This document shows, piece by piece, positions 19,849 to 27,310 of a stretch of 28,608 bases of DNA. The DNA comes from a virus. Position 1 is the stretch's first letter; every line of letters begins with the position of its first letter. The stretch is taken from IMG/VR virus record IMGVR_UViG_3300040751_002426, positions 1 to 28,608 of that record; one strand, 5' to 3'. The notes under the pieces were generated by a model that saw nothing but the letters and a program-made list of their open reading frames with translations, ran no database searches and had not been told where the DNA came from. The position numbers and the translations under genes are program-made.

Positions 19849-20377
19849 TTTAAAAGATATTATACGCACAGTACCTGACTATCCTATACCAGGAATACAG
19901 TTTAGAGATATTACAAGTATTACAGATAATGCCGACGCATTTAGTAGTACAATTATACAATTATCAGTTGCTACAGCAAAATTTAATGCTAACACTATAA
20001 TTGGTATTGAAAGTAGAGGATTTGTTTTTGGAGCACCAGTTGCCGCAAAATTTCATTTACCGCATATACTTGCTAGAAAACCTAGCAAATTGCCTAACGA
20101 AACATTTAGTAAACCCTTTAAATTAGAATATGGAGAAACAGAAATACATATACAAAAAATTTCTCCTATAAAAGGTAATGTTGTAATTATAGATGACTTG
20201 ATTGCAACAGGTGGTACTGCTATTGCAACAGCAGACTTAGTTCATGAAAATTGGGGTATACCAAAAGAACATATTCTAATACTTGCAGTAATAGATCTAC
20301 CAGACCTTAAAGGAAGTACTATTATTAAAGATCAAGGATACAATGTCGAAACACTTATAGAATTTGATGGAGAATAA
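19838..20377 (+). CDS. apt: adenine phosphoribosyltransferase (Apt)
   Basis: The 179-aa enzyme converts adenine and PRPP to AMP. It has the typical N-terminal motif IRTVPDYPIPGIQFRDIT at 9-26, the flexible-loop region IIGIESRGFVFGAPVA at 54-69, ARKPSKLP, and the PRPP loop VVIIDDLIATGGTA at 115-128. Length equals the family norm (about 180 aa). The start at 19838 lies 11 nt inside metK; an upstream in-frame ATG at 19799 would add a tail without family similarity. Adenine is released when SAM-derived by-products (methylthioadenosine, S-adenosylhomocysteine) are cleaved by the host nucleosidase, so coupling apt to metK makes metabolic sense. Confidence 0.95.
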   Translation: MIYNLKDIIRTVPDYPIPGIQFRDITSITDNADAFSSTIIQLSVATAKFNANTIIGIESRGFVFGAPVAAKFHLPHILARKPSKLPNETFSKPFKLEYGETEIHIQKISPIKGNVVIIDDLIATGGTAIATADLVHENWGIPKEHILILAVIDLPDLKGSTIIKDQGYNVETLIEFDGE

Positions 20378-20948
20378 AATATTGCTAATAGGTTCTCCTA
20401 GAACGGGAGGACATAGTGTATTAGAAAACTTAACAAGCAATGAACATAGAAACTTTGGCGAAATTTTATTTTGTAAAGAACAAGAAGATTGTAAAAGTAT
20501 TATCGAAAGTAGAATACAAGAATATAATTTAAGCAAAAAATGTATAGCAAAAGTTATACCCGGCCAAACACCATTTGATAGAAAATTTATTAAACGACAA
20601 TGTTTTAAATTATGTGAAATGGCAGATACACTATATTATACTCAACGAGAGTCGATAACAGATCAAGTAATTAGTTATGCAGTAGCATGTAAACAATTTG
20701 ATATCAATGATGTTAGTCCATGGAGATCTAATAGAAAGTTGTATAGCGAACAGTTATCGAATAATGATTTAGATAAAGCATTTGACAATTTAAGTTTTTA
20801 TAGTAAACTAGTATTAGAGATATATAAAGAATATCCTGGTCAAGTTTTTACATTAGAAGATGATTTAGAATATAACCCGTACCCAAATAGGTACACATAT
20901 AATGGAGACTGGCAACCTCCGTATAATTTTAGGATGTTAGATGGCTAA
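20367..20948 (+). CDS. sulfotransferase-like P-loop protein
   Basis: The 193-aa protein begins with ILLIGSPRTGGHSVLENL. The GSPRTGG at residues 9-15 resembles the 5'-phosphosulfate-binding loop of PAPS-dependent sulfotransferases. A following TLYYTQRESITDQVISYA segment resembles the family's strand-helix with an Arg and Ser that bind the 3'-phosphate. The middle and C-terminal parts are not diagnostic. If active, it would transfer sulfate from PAPS to an unknown acceptor, which connects it to the APS-kinase-like gene 2 kb upstream. A nucleotide-binding protein of another type is possible. It overlaps apt by 11 nt and gp62 by 8 nt. Confidence 0.55.
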   Translation: MENKILLIGSPRTGGHSVLENLTSNEHRNFGEILFCKEQEDCKSIIESRIQEYNLSKKCIAKVIPGQTPFDRKFIKRQCFKLCEMADTLYYTQRESITDQVISYAVACKQFDINDVSPWRSNRKLYSEQLSNNDLDKAFDNLSFYSKLVLEIYKEYPGQVFTLEDDLEYNPYPNRYTYNGDWQPPYNFRMLDG

Positions 20949-21408
20949 GAAACCACAACTACCGCTAAAAGATGTAATGGCGGCAATAGATAAAAAAAAT
21001 AAAAGTTTTTACACAAATCTTAGTGATGAACAAAAGAAAGCCTTTAGTGCCTGGATGATGATGAGATACTGTAGTAGTGTACAAGGTAAACATGCGGCCA
21101 ATTACATTTATATGACAAATGAATTAGTTAATTTACAATTTAGTGAAGTTAGCAAACATCCAGAATTGCAGTGGTTATTATTAAGTGCATGTGGTAGCGG
21201 AAAAGTTGAATTTCACCCTTATATAAAACCTCCACATTCAAAAAAGAAAAAGAACAAAGTATTTAATTTTATGAAAGAACTATTACCAGATGTAAAAGAT
21301 GATGACTTAGAAGTTCTTATCAGTATCAATGTAAAAGATGATTTAAAAGAATTTGCTAAAAGAAATGGCTGTGATGATAAAACAATAAAAGATGTCTTTG
21401 GAAAGTAA
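20941..21408 (+). CDS. 62: probable clamp-loader small subunit gp62-like
   Basis: The 155-aa protein has the pattern I associate with the phage clamp loader A subunit (gp62) of marine T4-like phages. The features are LPLKDVMAAIDKKNKSFYTN at 7-26, DEQKKAFSAWMMMRYCSSVQ at 29-48, the helix-ending segment KHPELQWLLLSACGSGK at 77-93, a basic linker PPHSKKKKNK, and a terminal helical part with LPDVKDDDLEVLI. gp62 and the gp44 ATPase load the sliding clamp gp45. Similarity to T4 gp62 itself is too weak to see by eye, so I rely on memory of the marine family and on replication context. gp44 and gp45 are not in the window. Confidence 0.55.
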   Translation: MAKKPQLPLKDVMAAIDKKNKSFYTNLSDEQKKAFSAWMMMRYCSSVQGKHAANYIYMTNELVNLQFSEVSKHPELQWLLLSACGSGKVEFHPYIKPPHSKKKKNKVFNFMKELLPDVKDDDLEVLISINVKDDLKEFAKRNGCDDKTIKDVFGK

Positions 21409-22075
21409 TAAATGTAAATGGTGCAGTAAGTCGTTTATGAACGAACGCACTCTATCGGCTCATATGTGCGTCAAAAAAAGACGTTGGGCAGATAAAGATC
21501 TTACACATACAAGATTAGCATTTAGGGTATTTCAAATGTTTTATGATTTAAATACATCAGCAACAAAAATAAAAACACAGGAAGAGTTCATACAGAGTCA
21601 GTACTATGAAGGTTTTGTAAAATTTGGTAGAAGTTGTGTTACAAATGAATATTTAAATCCAGAGCAGTTTGCAGAATGGTTAATAAAAAATGGTAAGAAA
21701 TTAGCAGACTGGAGCAAAGACAAACTATATGATGAATATCTATTAGCATACATTAAAAAAGAGCCAGGCATGAAAGCATTAGAACGAACAATTATGTATT
21801 TGGCAAAATGGAGTGAAGAAAATAATTTAGATTGGACTGAATATTTTAAAGAAGTGTCTACACCTAGAGCAGTCTATGATATTAGAAGTGCAAAAGTATC
21901 TCCTTGGATGTTATACTTATGTGACACCGGTGATGAATTACTTACAAGATTTAGTGACGAGCAAGTAAAAATAATAGAGGATATAATTAGTGCGCCGTTT
22001 TGGATGAAACTCTTTACACAAAATAAAGAAGAAGTTTCAGAAGTAAAACAAGCATGTTCAATAGCAGGTATATAA
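21392..22075 (+). CDS. conserved phage protein with N-terminal C2HC zinc finger
   Basis: The 227-aa protein starts with a zinc-finger motif: C8, C11, H24 and C26 in CKWCSKSFMNERTLSAHMC, of the kind seen in HNH-like or DNA-binding phage proteins. The rest (about 40-227) is helical and without known motif. It contains RVFQMFYDLNTSATKIKTQE and the Trp-rich LADWSKDKLYDEYLLAYIKK, resembling conserved unknowns next to clamp-loader genes in marine T4-like phages. It starts 17 nt inside the previous gene. A nucleic-acid-binding regulator is plausible (RegA occupies this neighbourhood in T4), but there is no direct similarity to RegA. Confidence 0.75.
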   Translation: MSLESNKCKWCSKSFMNERTLSAHMCVKKRRWADKDLTHTRLAFRVFQMFYDLNTSATKIKTQEEFIQSQYYEGFVKFGRSCVTNEYLNPEQFAEWLIKNGKKLADWSKDKLYDEYLLAYIKKEPGMKALERTIMYLAKWSEENNLDWTEYFKEVSTPRAVYDIRSAKVSPWMLYLCDTGDELLTRFSDEQVKIIEDIISAPFWMKLFTQNKEEVSEVKQACSIAGI

Positions 22076-22327
22076 ATGAAAAAACGAGAAGAAATGTTAG
22101 TAATCACAATGGAAGAATGTGGAGAACTCATTCAAGCATGTAGCAAAATGATAAGATTTGACGAACCATGTGATTATAAACAATTACAAGATGAAATCGG
22201 TGATGTCATGTGTATGATAGATATACTTAAAAATGGCGGCCTTGTTACTGATGAGCAAATACAAAAACGTATGGCAGTTAAAAAAGAAAAACTAATGAAG
22301 TGGAGTTTATTGTTCAGTGAAGATTGA
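22076..22327 (+). CDS. MazG-like NTP pyrophosphohydrolase
   Basis: The 83-aa protein fits the minimal all-alpha NTP pyrophosphatase (MazG/dUTPase-2) fold: ITMEECGELIQACSK at 10-24 gives the E-E-x-x-E metal site, and DEIGDVMCMIDIL at 39-51 gives the second E-x-x-D site. Family members hydrolyse (d)NTPs or alarmones to monophosphates; MazG-like proteins are common in marine phages. The start directly follows the preceding stop. Its end overlaps the next gene, which uses GTG. Substrate unknown. Confidence 0.8.
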   Translation: MKKREEMLVITMEECGELIQACSKMIRFDEPCDYKQLQDEIGDVMCMIDILKNGGLVTDEQIQKRMAVKKEKLMKWSLLFSED

Positions 22328-22901
22328 TTTTGATGTAGATATCGATATGGCTAACAGAGATGACTTTCTCAAGTTAGTTAATGTCACACCTGCAAGTATT
22401 GAAAAGGATGGTAAGTTTACCAAGCACAATACTGGTGTCTACTTTCAAAATATTCCAAAGTTTCCACTAGAAGGCTATAGTACAATAGATCATAAACAAG
22501 CAGAACAAGACGGCTGGTTTAAATTAGATGTACTTAATAACCATGTTTATAAAGAAATAGAGAATGAGCAACACTTAGATAAACTGATAGAAACAGAACC
22601 TATGTGGGAATTATTCCAGCATAAGGAAATAGTTGACCAACTGTTCCATATAAACAAACATTTTGATATTATACAACAACATTTACCTAACAGCATAGAG
22701 CAACTAGCAATGATACTTGCTATGATAAGACCAGGTAAACGTCATTTGGTTGGAAAGGATTGGAAGGATATTGAAAAAGATGTTTGGGTCAAACCAGCAG
22801 ATGATAGTTACTTTTTTAAGAAAAGTCATAGTTATGGATATGCTTTAGCAATAATAGTACAATTAAATTTGATTGTTGAGACTGCTAGTCAATCTTCCTA
22901 A
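22317..22901 (+). CDS. miniature DnaE-like (DNA polymerase III alpha) core protein
   Basis: The 194-aa protein shows, in order, several signatures of the bacterial replicative polymerase DnaE in a fraction of its length. DFDVDIDMANRDD (4-16) matches the active-site strand PDFDVDF...RDQ. KHNTGVYFQNIP (36-47) matches KHAGGVVI. DGWFKLDVLNN (65-75) matches AGLVKFDFLGL. IEQLAMILAMIRPGK (127-141) matches the ALVALFRPGP region. FFKKSHSYGYAL (166-177) matches GFNKSHSAAYAL. D6, D8 and D71 occupy the positions of the three catalytic aspartates of DnaE. The PHP, thumb, beta-binding and most finger parts are missing. Start is GTG with GGAG at 22302-22305, overlapping the MazG-like gene by 11 nt. Activity is unknown; it could be a regulator or a minimal polymerase or primase. 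It ends convergent with a minus-strand gene, overlapping by 17 nt. Confidence 0.75.
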   Translation: MKIDFDVDIDMANRDDFLKLVNVTPASIEKDGKFTKHNTGVYFQNIPKFPLEGYSTIDHKQAEQDGWFKLDVLNNHVYKEIENEQHLDKLIETEPMWELFQHKEIVDQLFHINKHFDIIQQHLPNSIEQLAMILAMIRPGKRHLVGKDWKDIEKDVWVKPADDSYFFKKSHSYGYALAIIVQLNLIVETASQSS

Positions 22902-23265
22902 TTAGTTGAATACCTCTTCGCTTTATTCTTTTTCTAATTAAATTTTGTAGGCTTGTAGTTGGACCAAAGATAATTTCTATATCTTTCATTATAAATGTTC
23001 GCAAGTACTTTTTAAATGGTTGCATCTCATGATGTAAAAAAACATCAATAGGTAACTGTCTATTAGACTCCCACCACCATACTTCACCTAACTCTAAAAA
23101 AAGTTTTTTAATTTCTTTATCTTGTATTCGATCTAGATCATAAAATGTCATAATAGAATTATCATGATTAATTACTATGCCTATGAATTCTTGGTCACTA
23201 TATGTAATACCGGTTAGGAAAGGATATCGTTCTTGCGTTTCTTTTATTAAAGTCTCTTTATCCAC
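22885..23265 (-). CDS. conserved hypothetical protein on the minus strand
   Basis: The 126-aa protein begins at GTG (23265), 5 nt after a perfect minus-strand late promoter; a stop codon precedes the box in this frame, so a start further upstream is excluded. Features are an acidic N-terminal part with NHDNSIMTFYDLDRIQDKEI, then EVWWWESNRQLPIDVFLHHE near 62-81, and a very basic C-terminal tail (LIRKRIKRRGIQLIRK). The Trp-rich core and basic tail suggest a small DNA-associated or virion protein. It overlaps the DnaE-like gene by 17 nt in convergent orientation. Family known to me only as a phage hypothetical. Confidence 0.75.
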   Translation of the reverse strand: MDKETLIKETQERYPFLTGITYSDQEFIGIVINHDNSIMTFYDLDRIQDKEIKKLFLELGEVWWWESNRQLPIDVFLHHEMQPFKKYLRTFIMKDIEIIFGPTTSLQNLIRKRIKRRGIQLIRKID

Positions 23266-23270
23266 AAAAG

Positions 23271-23278
23271 TATTTATA
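23271..23278 (-). promoter_or_regulatory. T4 late promoter on the minus strand, perfect consensus (TATAAATA)
   Basis: Read on the minus strand, TATAAATA lies 5 nt before the GTG start at 23265. Initiation about 6 nt after the box would fall on the start codon. It is divergent from the GATAAATA at 23288-23295, 9 bp away. Confidence 0.6.
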
Positions 23279-23287
23279 ATCTAGAAT

Positions 23288-23295
23288 GATAAATA
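23288..23295 (+). promoter_or_regulatory. T4-type late promoter box (GATAAATA)
   Basis: GATAAATA 24 nt before the ATG at 23320; the short leader carries an AAAGAG at about 23305-23310. Confidence 0.55.
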
Positions 23296-23319
23296 CTGTA
23301 ATATAAAGAGTTTAAATTT

Positions 23320-24123
23320 ATGAGTTTTAGCGATAATAGATTATATCTTTACGAAGATTACATTGATTTGGTTATCGATACCAACGGATTATATGTGGAT
23401 AATAGGCCTATGAACAATAGAAAATTAATTGCCCATAAGGGATTAAGCAACGAAATATTTTTTAATATTAGAAATAGAGATAGAAAGTTACAAAATGTGT
23501 TTAGCGACATATTAACTGCAACACTAATAAATCCTACAACTAAAAGAAGATTTTTTTATAAAACATTAGAACATACAAGTGATGTAGGTATATCAAAATT
23601 AGTTTTAGACGAAGGAGATCTCAGAGATATTGATGCAGGGTTATACACAATTTACATTGCTAGAAGGCAATCTGATAGTTCAGATTATCCTGTATACTCT
23701 GATCAAAACAGCAATTTAGTATTTAATATAGAAATATCAGAACAAATAGATCAAAGTCCAGTTGAAACACAAATAGGGAATACTTTTTTACAAACATCGA
23801 GTACATCGGCAGGCGACGCCGCTAATGTATTTGTGAGTTCTGCATTTAAAGGCAACCAAGATCGAAACTTTTCACATGCATTACATTCTATAGCAATATA
23901 TCCAGATACTTATACTGGTAAATTTGACGTTCAGGCAAGTTGCATAGAAAATGCACCAAGTAGCGATGAAACAAGTAGTGATTGGTTTAATATAGAAAGT
24001 AATATAAGTATATCCGCTTCTAGTGATATCTACCATAAAACATTTACTATAAATGCAAATTGGATTAGAATTAAACATACACCAACCTCTGGTAATATCT
24101 CCCAAGTACAAGTTAGAAACTAG
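23320..24123 (+). CDS. putative virion structural protein
   Basis: The 267-aa protein is beta-rich and Ser/Thr/Asn-rich with almost no Cys. The N-terminal part (DNRLYLYEDYIDLVIDTNGL) and the middle segment (LDEGDLRDIDAGLYTIYIAR) resemble domains of tail or neck-associated proteins in marine T4-like phages. The end, FTINANWIRIKHTPTSGNIS, resembles a jelly-roll or Ig-like C-terminal domain with the typical I-R-I/V-K-x-x-P closing strand. A late promoter and an isolated position as a single-gene unit support a structural role, perhaps tail fibre, whisker or head decoration. The precise identity cannot be read. Confidence 0.65.
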   Translation: MSFSDNRLYLYEDYIDLVIDTNGLYVDNRPMNNRKLIAHKGLSNEIFFNIRNRDRKLQNVFSDILTATLINPTTKRRFFYKTLEHTSDVGISKLVLDEGDLRDIDAGLYTIYIARRQSDSSDYPVYSDQNSNLVFNIEISEQIDQSPVETQIGNTFLQTSSTSAGDAANVFVSSAFKGNQDRNFSHALHSIAIYPDTYTGKFDVQASCIENAPSSDETSSDWFNIESNISISASSDIYHKTFTINANWIRIKHTPTSGNISQVQVRN

Positions 24124-24152
24124 TTGACTTTTCTCTAATATTCCTGTATAAT
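24124..24152 (+). promoter_or_regulatory. sigma70-type promoter for the primase gene
   Basis: TTGACT (24124-24129) follows the upstream stop codon directly; 17-bp spacer; TATAAT (24147-24152). The primase ATG at 24159 is 6 nt after the -10, predicting a leaderless transcript. Confidence 0.8.
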
Positions 24153-24158
24153 ACACTT

Positions 24159-25136
24159 ATGGATATAGACTTTCTCGTAGAACGAGTACATCGCCTTCTT
24201 TTAGATAACTTGCCTGTAAAAACAAGCAGAACGCCTAGTGGATGGATGACAATGAACTGTCCTATGTGTAATGATAAAAGAAAAAGAGGCGGCATAATTA
24301 CTAGTGGTGCGAGAATAAGTTATAACTGTTTTAATTGTAATTTCTCTACTGGATGGGCACCTGGGCCAAGTTTAGGTAAAAAATATAAAGATCTTGCAGG
24401 ACAATTAGGTGTAACAACAGATGAAATACATAAAGTTACAATTGAACTGCTTAAACACAGCGAACTTTTAGAAACAGAAGAAACCACAGATTATATCTAC
24501 AATTTACAAAAGTTTAAAACAGAAGACTTACCAGCAAATGCTATGGCAGTTGATGATTTAGAAGACAATCATCCTGTTAAAATGTATGCGGTAAAAAGGG
24601 GACTACTAGGACTATATCCACTTTTATATTTTAATGAAAATTTATATAAAAAAAGACTAGTAGTGCCCTTTACTTATAATAACGAATTAGTAGGCTGGAC
24701 TGCAAGGCATATAAGTCCGCCAGACAAAAGTACACCTAAATACTTACATAAAATACAGCCTGGATATGTTTTTAATATTGATAGATTTGCTGACAGCAAA
24801 AGAGAAATAGTTGTTGTAACAGAAGGTGTGTTTGATGCTATACAATTAGATGGTGTAAGTATACAAGGCAATAGTGTAACACCAGAACAAGCACACTTAA
24901 TTGACAAACTAGGTAAACGTGTTATACTTTGTCCGGATAGAGATAATGCAGGTAAAGAATTAATTAATCAAGCATTAGAACTAGGTTGGGAAGTTAGTTT
25001 TCCGCCATGGCATGCCGATATAAAAGATGCCGATGAAGCAGTAACAATGTATGGTAGATTATTAACATTATCTAGTATTATAAAACATGCTACAGATAAT
25101 AAATTAAAAGTTCAAGTAAAGGCAAAAATGTTATGA
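24159..25136 (+). CDS. 61: DNA primase gp61
   Basis: The 325-aa protein is the DnaG-type primase of the phage primosome, making RNA primers for the lagging strand with helicase gp41. The N-terminal zinc-binding domain has C34-P-M-C37 and C57-F-N-C60. The TOPRIM domain has VVTEGVFDAIQLDG near 216-229 (catalytic Glu) and VILCPDRDNAGKEL near 252-265 (D-x-D). VVPFTYNNELVGWTARHI fits the RNA polymerase basic motif region. Length matches T4 gp61 (342 aa). No ribosome-binding site precedes the ATG, which lies at the predicted transcription start. The stop overlaps the next ATG (ATGA). Confidence 0.93.
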   Translation: MDIDFLVERVHRLLLDNLPVKTSRTPSGWMTMNCPMCNDKRKRGGIITSGARISYNCFNCNFSTGWAPGPSLGKKYKDLAGQLGVTTDEIHKVTIELLKHSELLETEETTDYIYNLQKFKTEDLPANAMAVDDLEDNHPVKMYAVKRGLLGLYPLLYFNENLYKKRLVVPFTYNNELVGWTARHISPPDKSTPKYLHKIQPGYVFNIDRFADSKREIVVVTEGVFDAIQLDGVSIQGNSVTPEQAHLIDKLGKRVILCPDRDNAGKELINQALELGWEVSFPPWHADIKDADEAVTMYGRLLTLSSIIKHATDNKLKVQVKAKML

Positions 25137-25291
25137 GAGAAAAAATTAAAAATTGGGCAAATGTTTGTAAATTACATTGGAAAGAAATAGTAACACTATC
25201 TATTGCATTACATTGGATAGTAGATCTATTAATTCTAGGTCCAATAGTTTTCTTTTTAGGATATATGTTTGGATTGTATACAGGACATTAA
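25133..25291 (+). CDS. 52-residue membrane protein
   Basis: An ATGA overlap with primase opens a frame of 52 codons that ends one base before the ATG of the next gene. The product has a basic N-terminus (MREKIKNWANVCKLHWKE) and one long or two short membrane segments (IVTLSIALHWIVDLLILGPI and VFFLGYMFGLY). The overlap, packing and membrane pattern support a real gene. Function unknown. Confidence 0.6.
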   Translation: MREKIKNWANVCKLHWKEIVTLSIALHWIVDLLILGPIVFFLGYMFGLYTGH

Positions 25292-25292
25292 T

Positions 25293-25940
25293 ATGAAGTT
25301 ATATGTAAACGGTTGTAGTTTTAGTTACGGTAATACTTTAGAAAACAAATCTGCTTGGCCAGATTTTATGGAAGGTTATGAAGTTATTAATGAAAGTTGG
25401 ATAGGTAGCAGTAATAAAAGGATACTTAGACGAACAAAAGAATATATAAAAACTCATGCAGTAAATGATACTATGTTTGTAATACAATTATCAGATTGGT
25501 TTAGAGATGAATGGTATGATTCAGAATTTGATACTTGGATAGGTATGTGTAAAAATGATGTTGTATTAGATGATTTATCTTATAATAGAAGTGATATTGA
25601 TATAGATGAACTTAATAAAAAAGTTACAAGTTTTGTACATCATTCTCTACTACATAGAAGTATTAAGACTGTAGAAGAAGAAACATATAACCTTATTAAT
25701 TCAATGGTAGCATTCTTCAATCAACATGAGATACCTTACATGTTTACAGGAATGAGTTCACGTTGTATGCCTGCAGAAAATAATGTAGACATAATTGTAC
25801 CTACGCATTTTGTAAAACCTATAAGTATAATAGCAGGTAATAATGTAATAAGCACCAGCGATAGCCATCCAGACGATGCAGGACATAAACTATTTGCTAG
25901 ATATATAACTAATGAGATAAAGAATTATGAGCGATATTAA
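25293..25940 (+). CDS. SGNH-hydrolase-like protein, Cys variant
   Basis: The 215-aa protein starts MKLYVNGCSFSYGNTLE; its G-C-S-F at residues 7-10 sits exactly where the protein encoded at 137-877 has G-D-S-F. The C-terminal TSDSHPDDAGHKLFARYI is a good SGNH block V (D-x-H-P...GH). The NGCSF variant is frequent in phage proteins of this type. AGGA lies before the ATG at 25293; an upstream in-frame ATG at 25269 falls inside the small membrane gene and is disfavoured. An esterase/acetyl-hydrolase function is family-based. It lies between the primase and helicase genes, overlapping helicase by 14 nt. Confidence 0.6.
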   Translation: MKLYVNGCSFSYGNTLENKSAWPDFMEGYEVINESWIGSSNKRILRRTKEYIKTHAVNDTMFVIQLSDWFRDEWYDSEFDTWIGMCKNDVVLDDLSYNRSDIDIDELNKKVTSFVHHSLLHRSIKTVEEETYNLINSMVAFFNQHEIPYMFTGMSSRCMPAENNVDIIVPTHFVKPISIIAGNNVISTSDSHPDDAGHKLFARYITNEIKNYERY

Positions 25941-27309
25941 AGAGTACAACGAAGAAACACAGGAACTATTTTTAAGATTTTTACTTAGCGACAATGACTT
26001 GTTTGCTAGATGTCAAAACATAGTTAAGCCTGAGTTTTTTAATTTAAAATATAGAAAAGCAGTAGATCTTTTTATTAGCCATAGTGTAAGCCATAATGCT
26101 ATCCCTACGCCTGAACAAGTTAGTGCAGTAGCAGGTATAAAACTAGAACCTATTCCAAATGTAACACCCGATCATCACAACTGGTTTATGAATGAGTTCG
26201 AGACATTCTGCAGACACAAAGCATTAGAAAAAGCAATTATTGAAAGCACAGACTTGTTAGAAAAACAAGACTATGGTACTGTGGAAAATAAAATTAAAGA
26301 AGCAAGCCAGGTAGGCTTAGTAAAAGATTTAGGTTTAGATTATTTTGAAAATCCGAAAGAAAGACTTGAATGGATCAAAGCACAGGCTGGTGCTATTAGC
26401 ACAGGCTGGAAAGCAATAGATCAAAAACTATATGGTGGCGTTAATAGAGGAGAAATGTCAATATTTGCAGGAGGGTCAGGAGCGGGTAAAAGTTTATTCT
26501 TACAGAATTTTGCTGTTAATTGGGTACTTGCAGGATATAATGTAGTTTATATTAGTTTAGAACTTAGTGAGCAACTTATTAGTATGAGACTAGACAGTAT
26601 GGTTTCCGGCTATGGCGTGAAAGAAGTTATGAAAAACATCAGTGATGTAGATCTAAAAGTTCGTATGAAAGCCAAAGGTGCAGGTAGACTTAGAGTAAAA
26701 CAGATGCCTAATGGTGTTACATCAAATGATCTCAGAACATTTTTACGTGAATATGAAATATCCTGTGGTGAAAAAGTAGATTGTTTACTTGTAGATTATC
26801 TAGATTTGATGATGCCTATAAGTACAAAAGTAAGTGGCAGTGATTTGTTTATCAAAGACAAATATGTATCTGAAGAATTACGTAATTTAGCAGTAGAAAG
26901 AGACTTATTATTTGTTACAGCATCGCAGTTAAATAGAGGTGCAGTAGAAGAAATAGAATTTGATCATCACCACATAGCAGGTGGTATCAGTAAAGTACAA
27001 ACAGCAGACAATGTTGTAGGTATATTTACTTCAAATGCTATGCGAGAAAAAGGCAGATATCAAATACAGTTTATGAAAACACGTTCTAGTAGTGGTGTTG
27101 GCACTAAAGTAGATTTAAGATTTGATCCTGACACACTAAGAATAGAAGACTTACAAGATGGTGACGAAGATGCAATGACTATTACTACAGGTTCACTAGT
27201 AGATCAACTTAAACGTAATAATAGTATCAAAGCAGACGAACCTGAAGCACAAGACACAGTTAGCCAAGCAATGAATATGCGTGAGTTCTTGAAAAAGAAT
27301 GACTTATAA
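25927..27309 (+). CDS. 41: replicative DNA helicase gp41 (DnaB family)
   Basis: The 460-aa protein is the ring helicase that unwinds the fork and recruits primase gp61. The N-terminal helical domain spans 1-130. The RecA-like motor has the lead STGWKAIDQKLYGGVNRGEM, Walker A GGSGAGKS at 182-189, VVYISLELSEQLISMRLDSM at 207-226 (motif H1a with catalytic Glu), Walker B CLLVDYLDLM at 286-295, and an H3-like FVTASQLNRGAVEE. Length equals T4 gp41 (475 aa). It begins inside the SGNH-like gene, and its end is followed at once by a late promoter. Confidence 0.96.
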   Translation: MSDIKEYNEETQELFLRFLLSDNDLFARCQNIVKPEFFNLKYRKAVDLFISHSVSHNAIPTPEQVSAVAGIKLEPIPNVTPDHHNWFMNEFETFCRHKALEKAIIESTDLLEKQDYGTVENKIKEASQVGLVKDLGLDYFENPKERLEWIKAQAGAISTGWKAIDQKLYGGVNRGEMSIFAGGSGAGKSLFLQNFAVNWVLAGYNVVYISLELSEQLISMRLDSMVSGYGVKEVMKNISDVDLKVRMKAKGAGRLRVKQMPNGVTSNDLRTFLREYEISCGEKVDCLLVDYLDLMMPISTKVSGSDLFIKDKYVSEELRNLAVERDLLFVTASQLNRGAVEEIEFDHHHIAGGISKVQTADNVVGIFTSNAMREKGRYQIQFMKTRSSSGVGTKVDLRFDPDTLRIEDLQDGDEDAMTITTGSLVDQLKRNNSIKADEPEAQDTVSQAMNMREFLKKNDL

Positions 27310-27310
27310 T

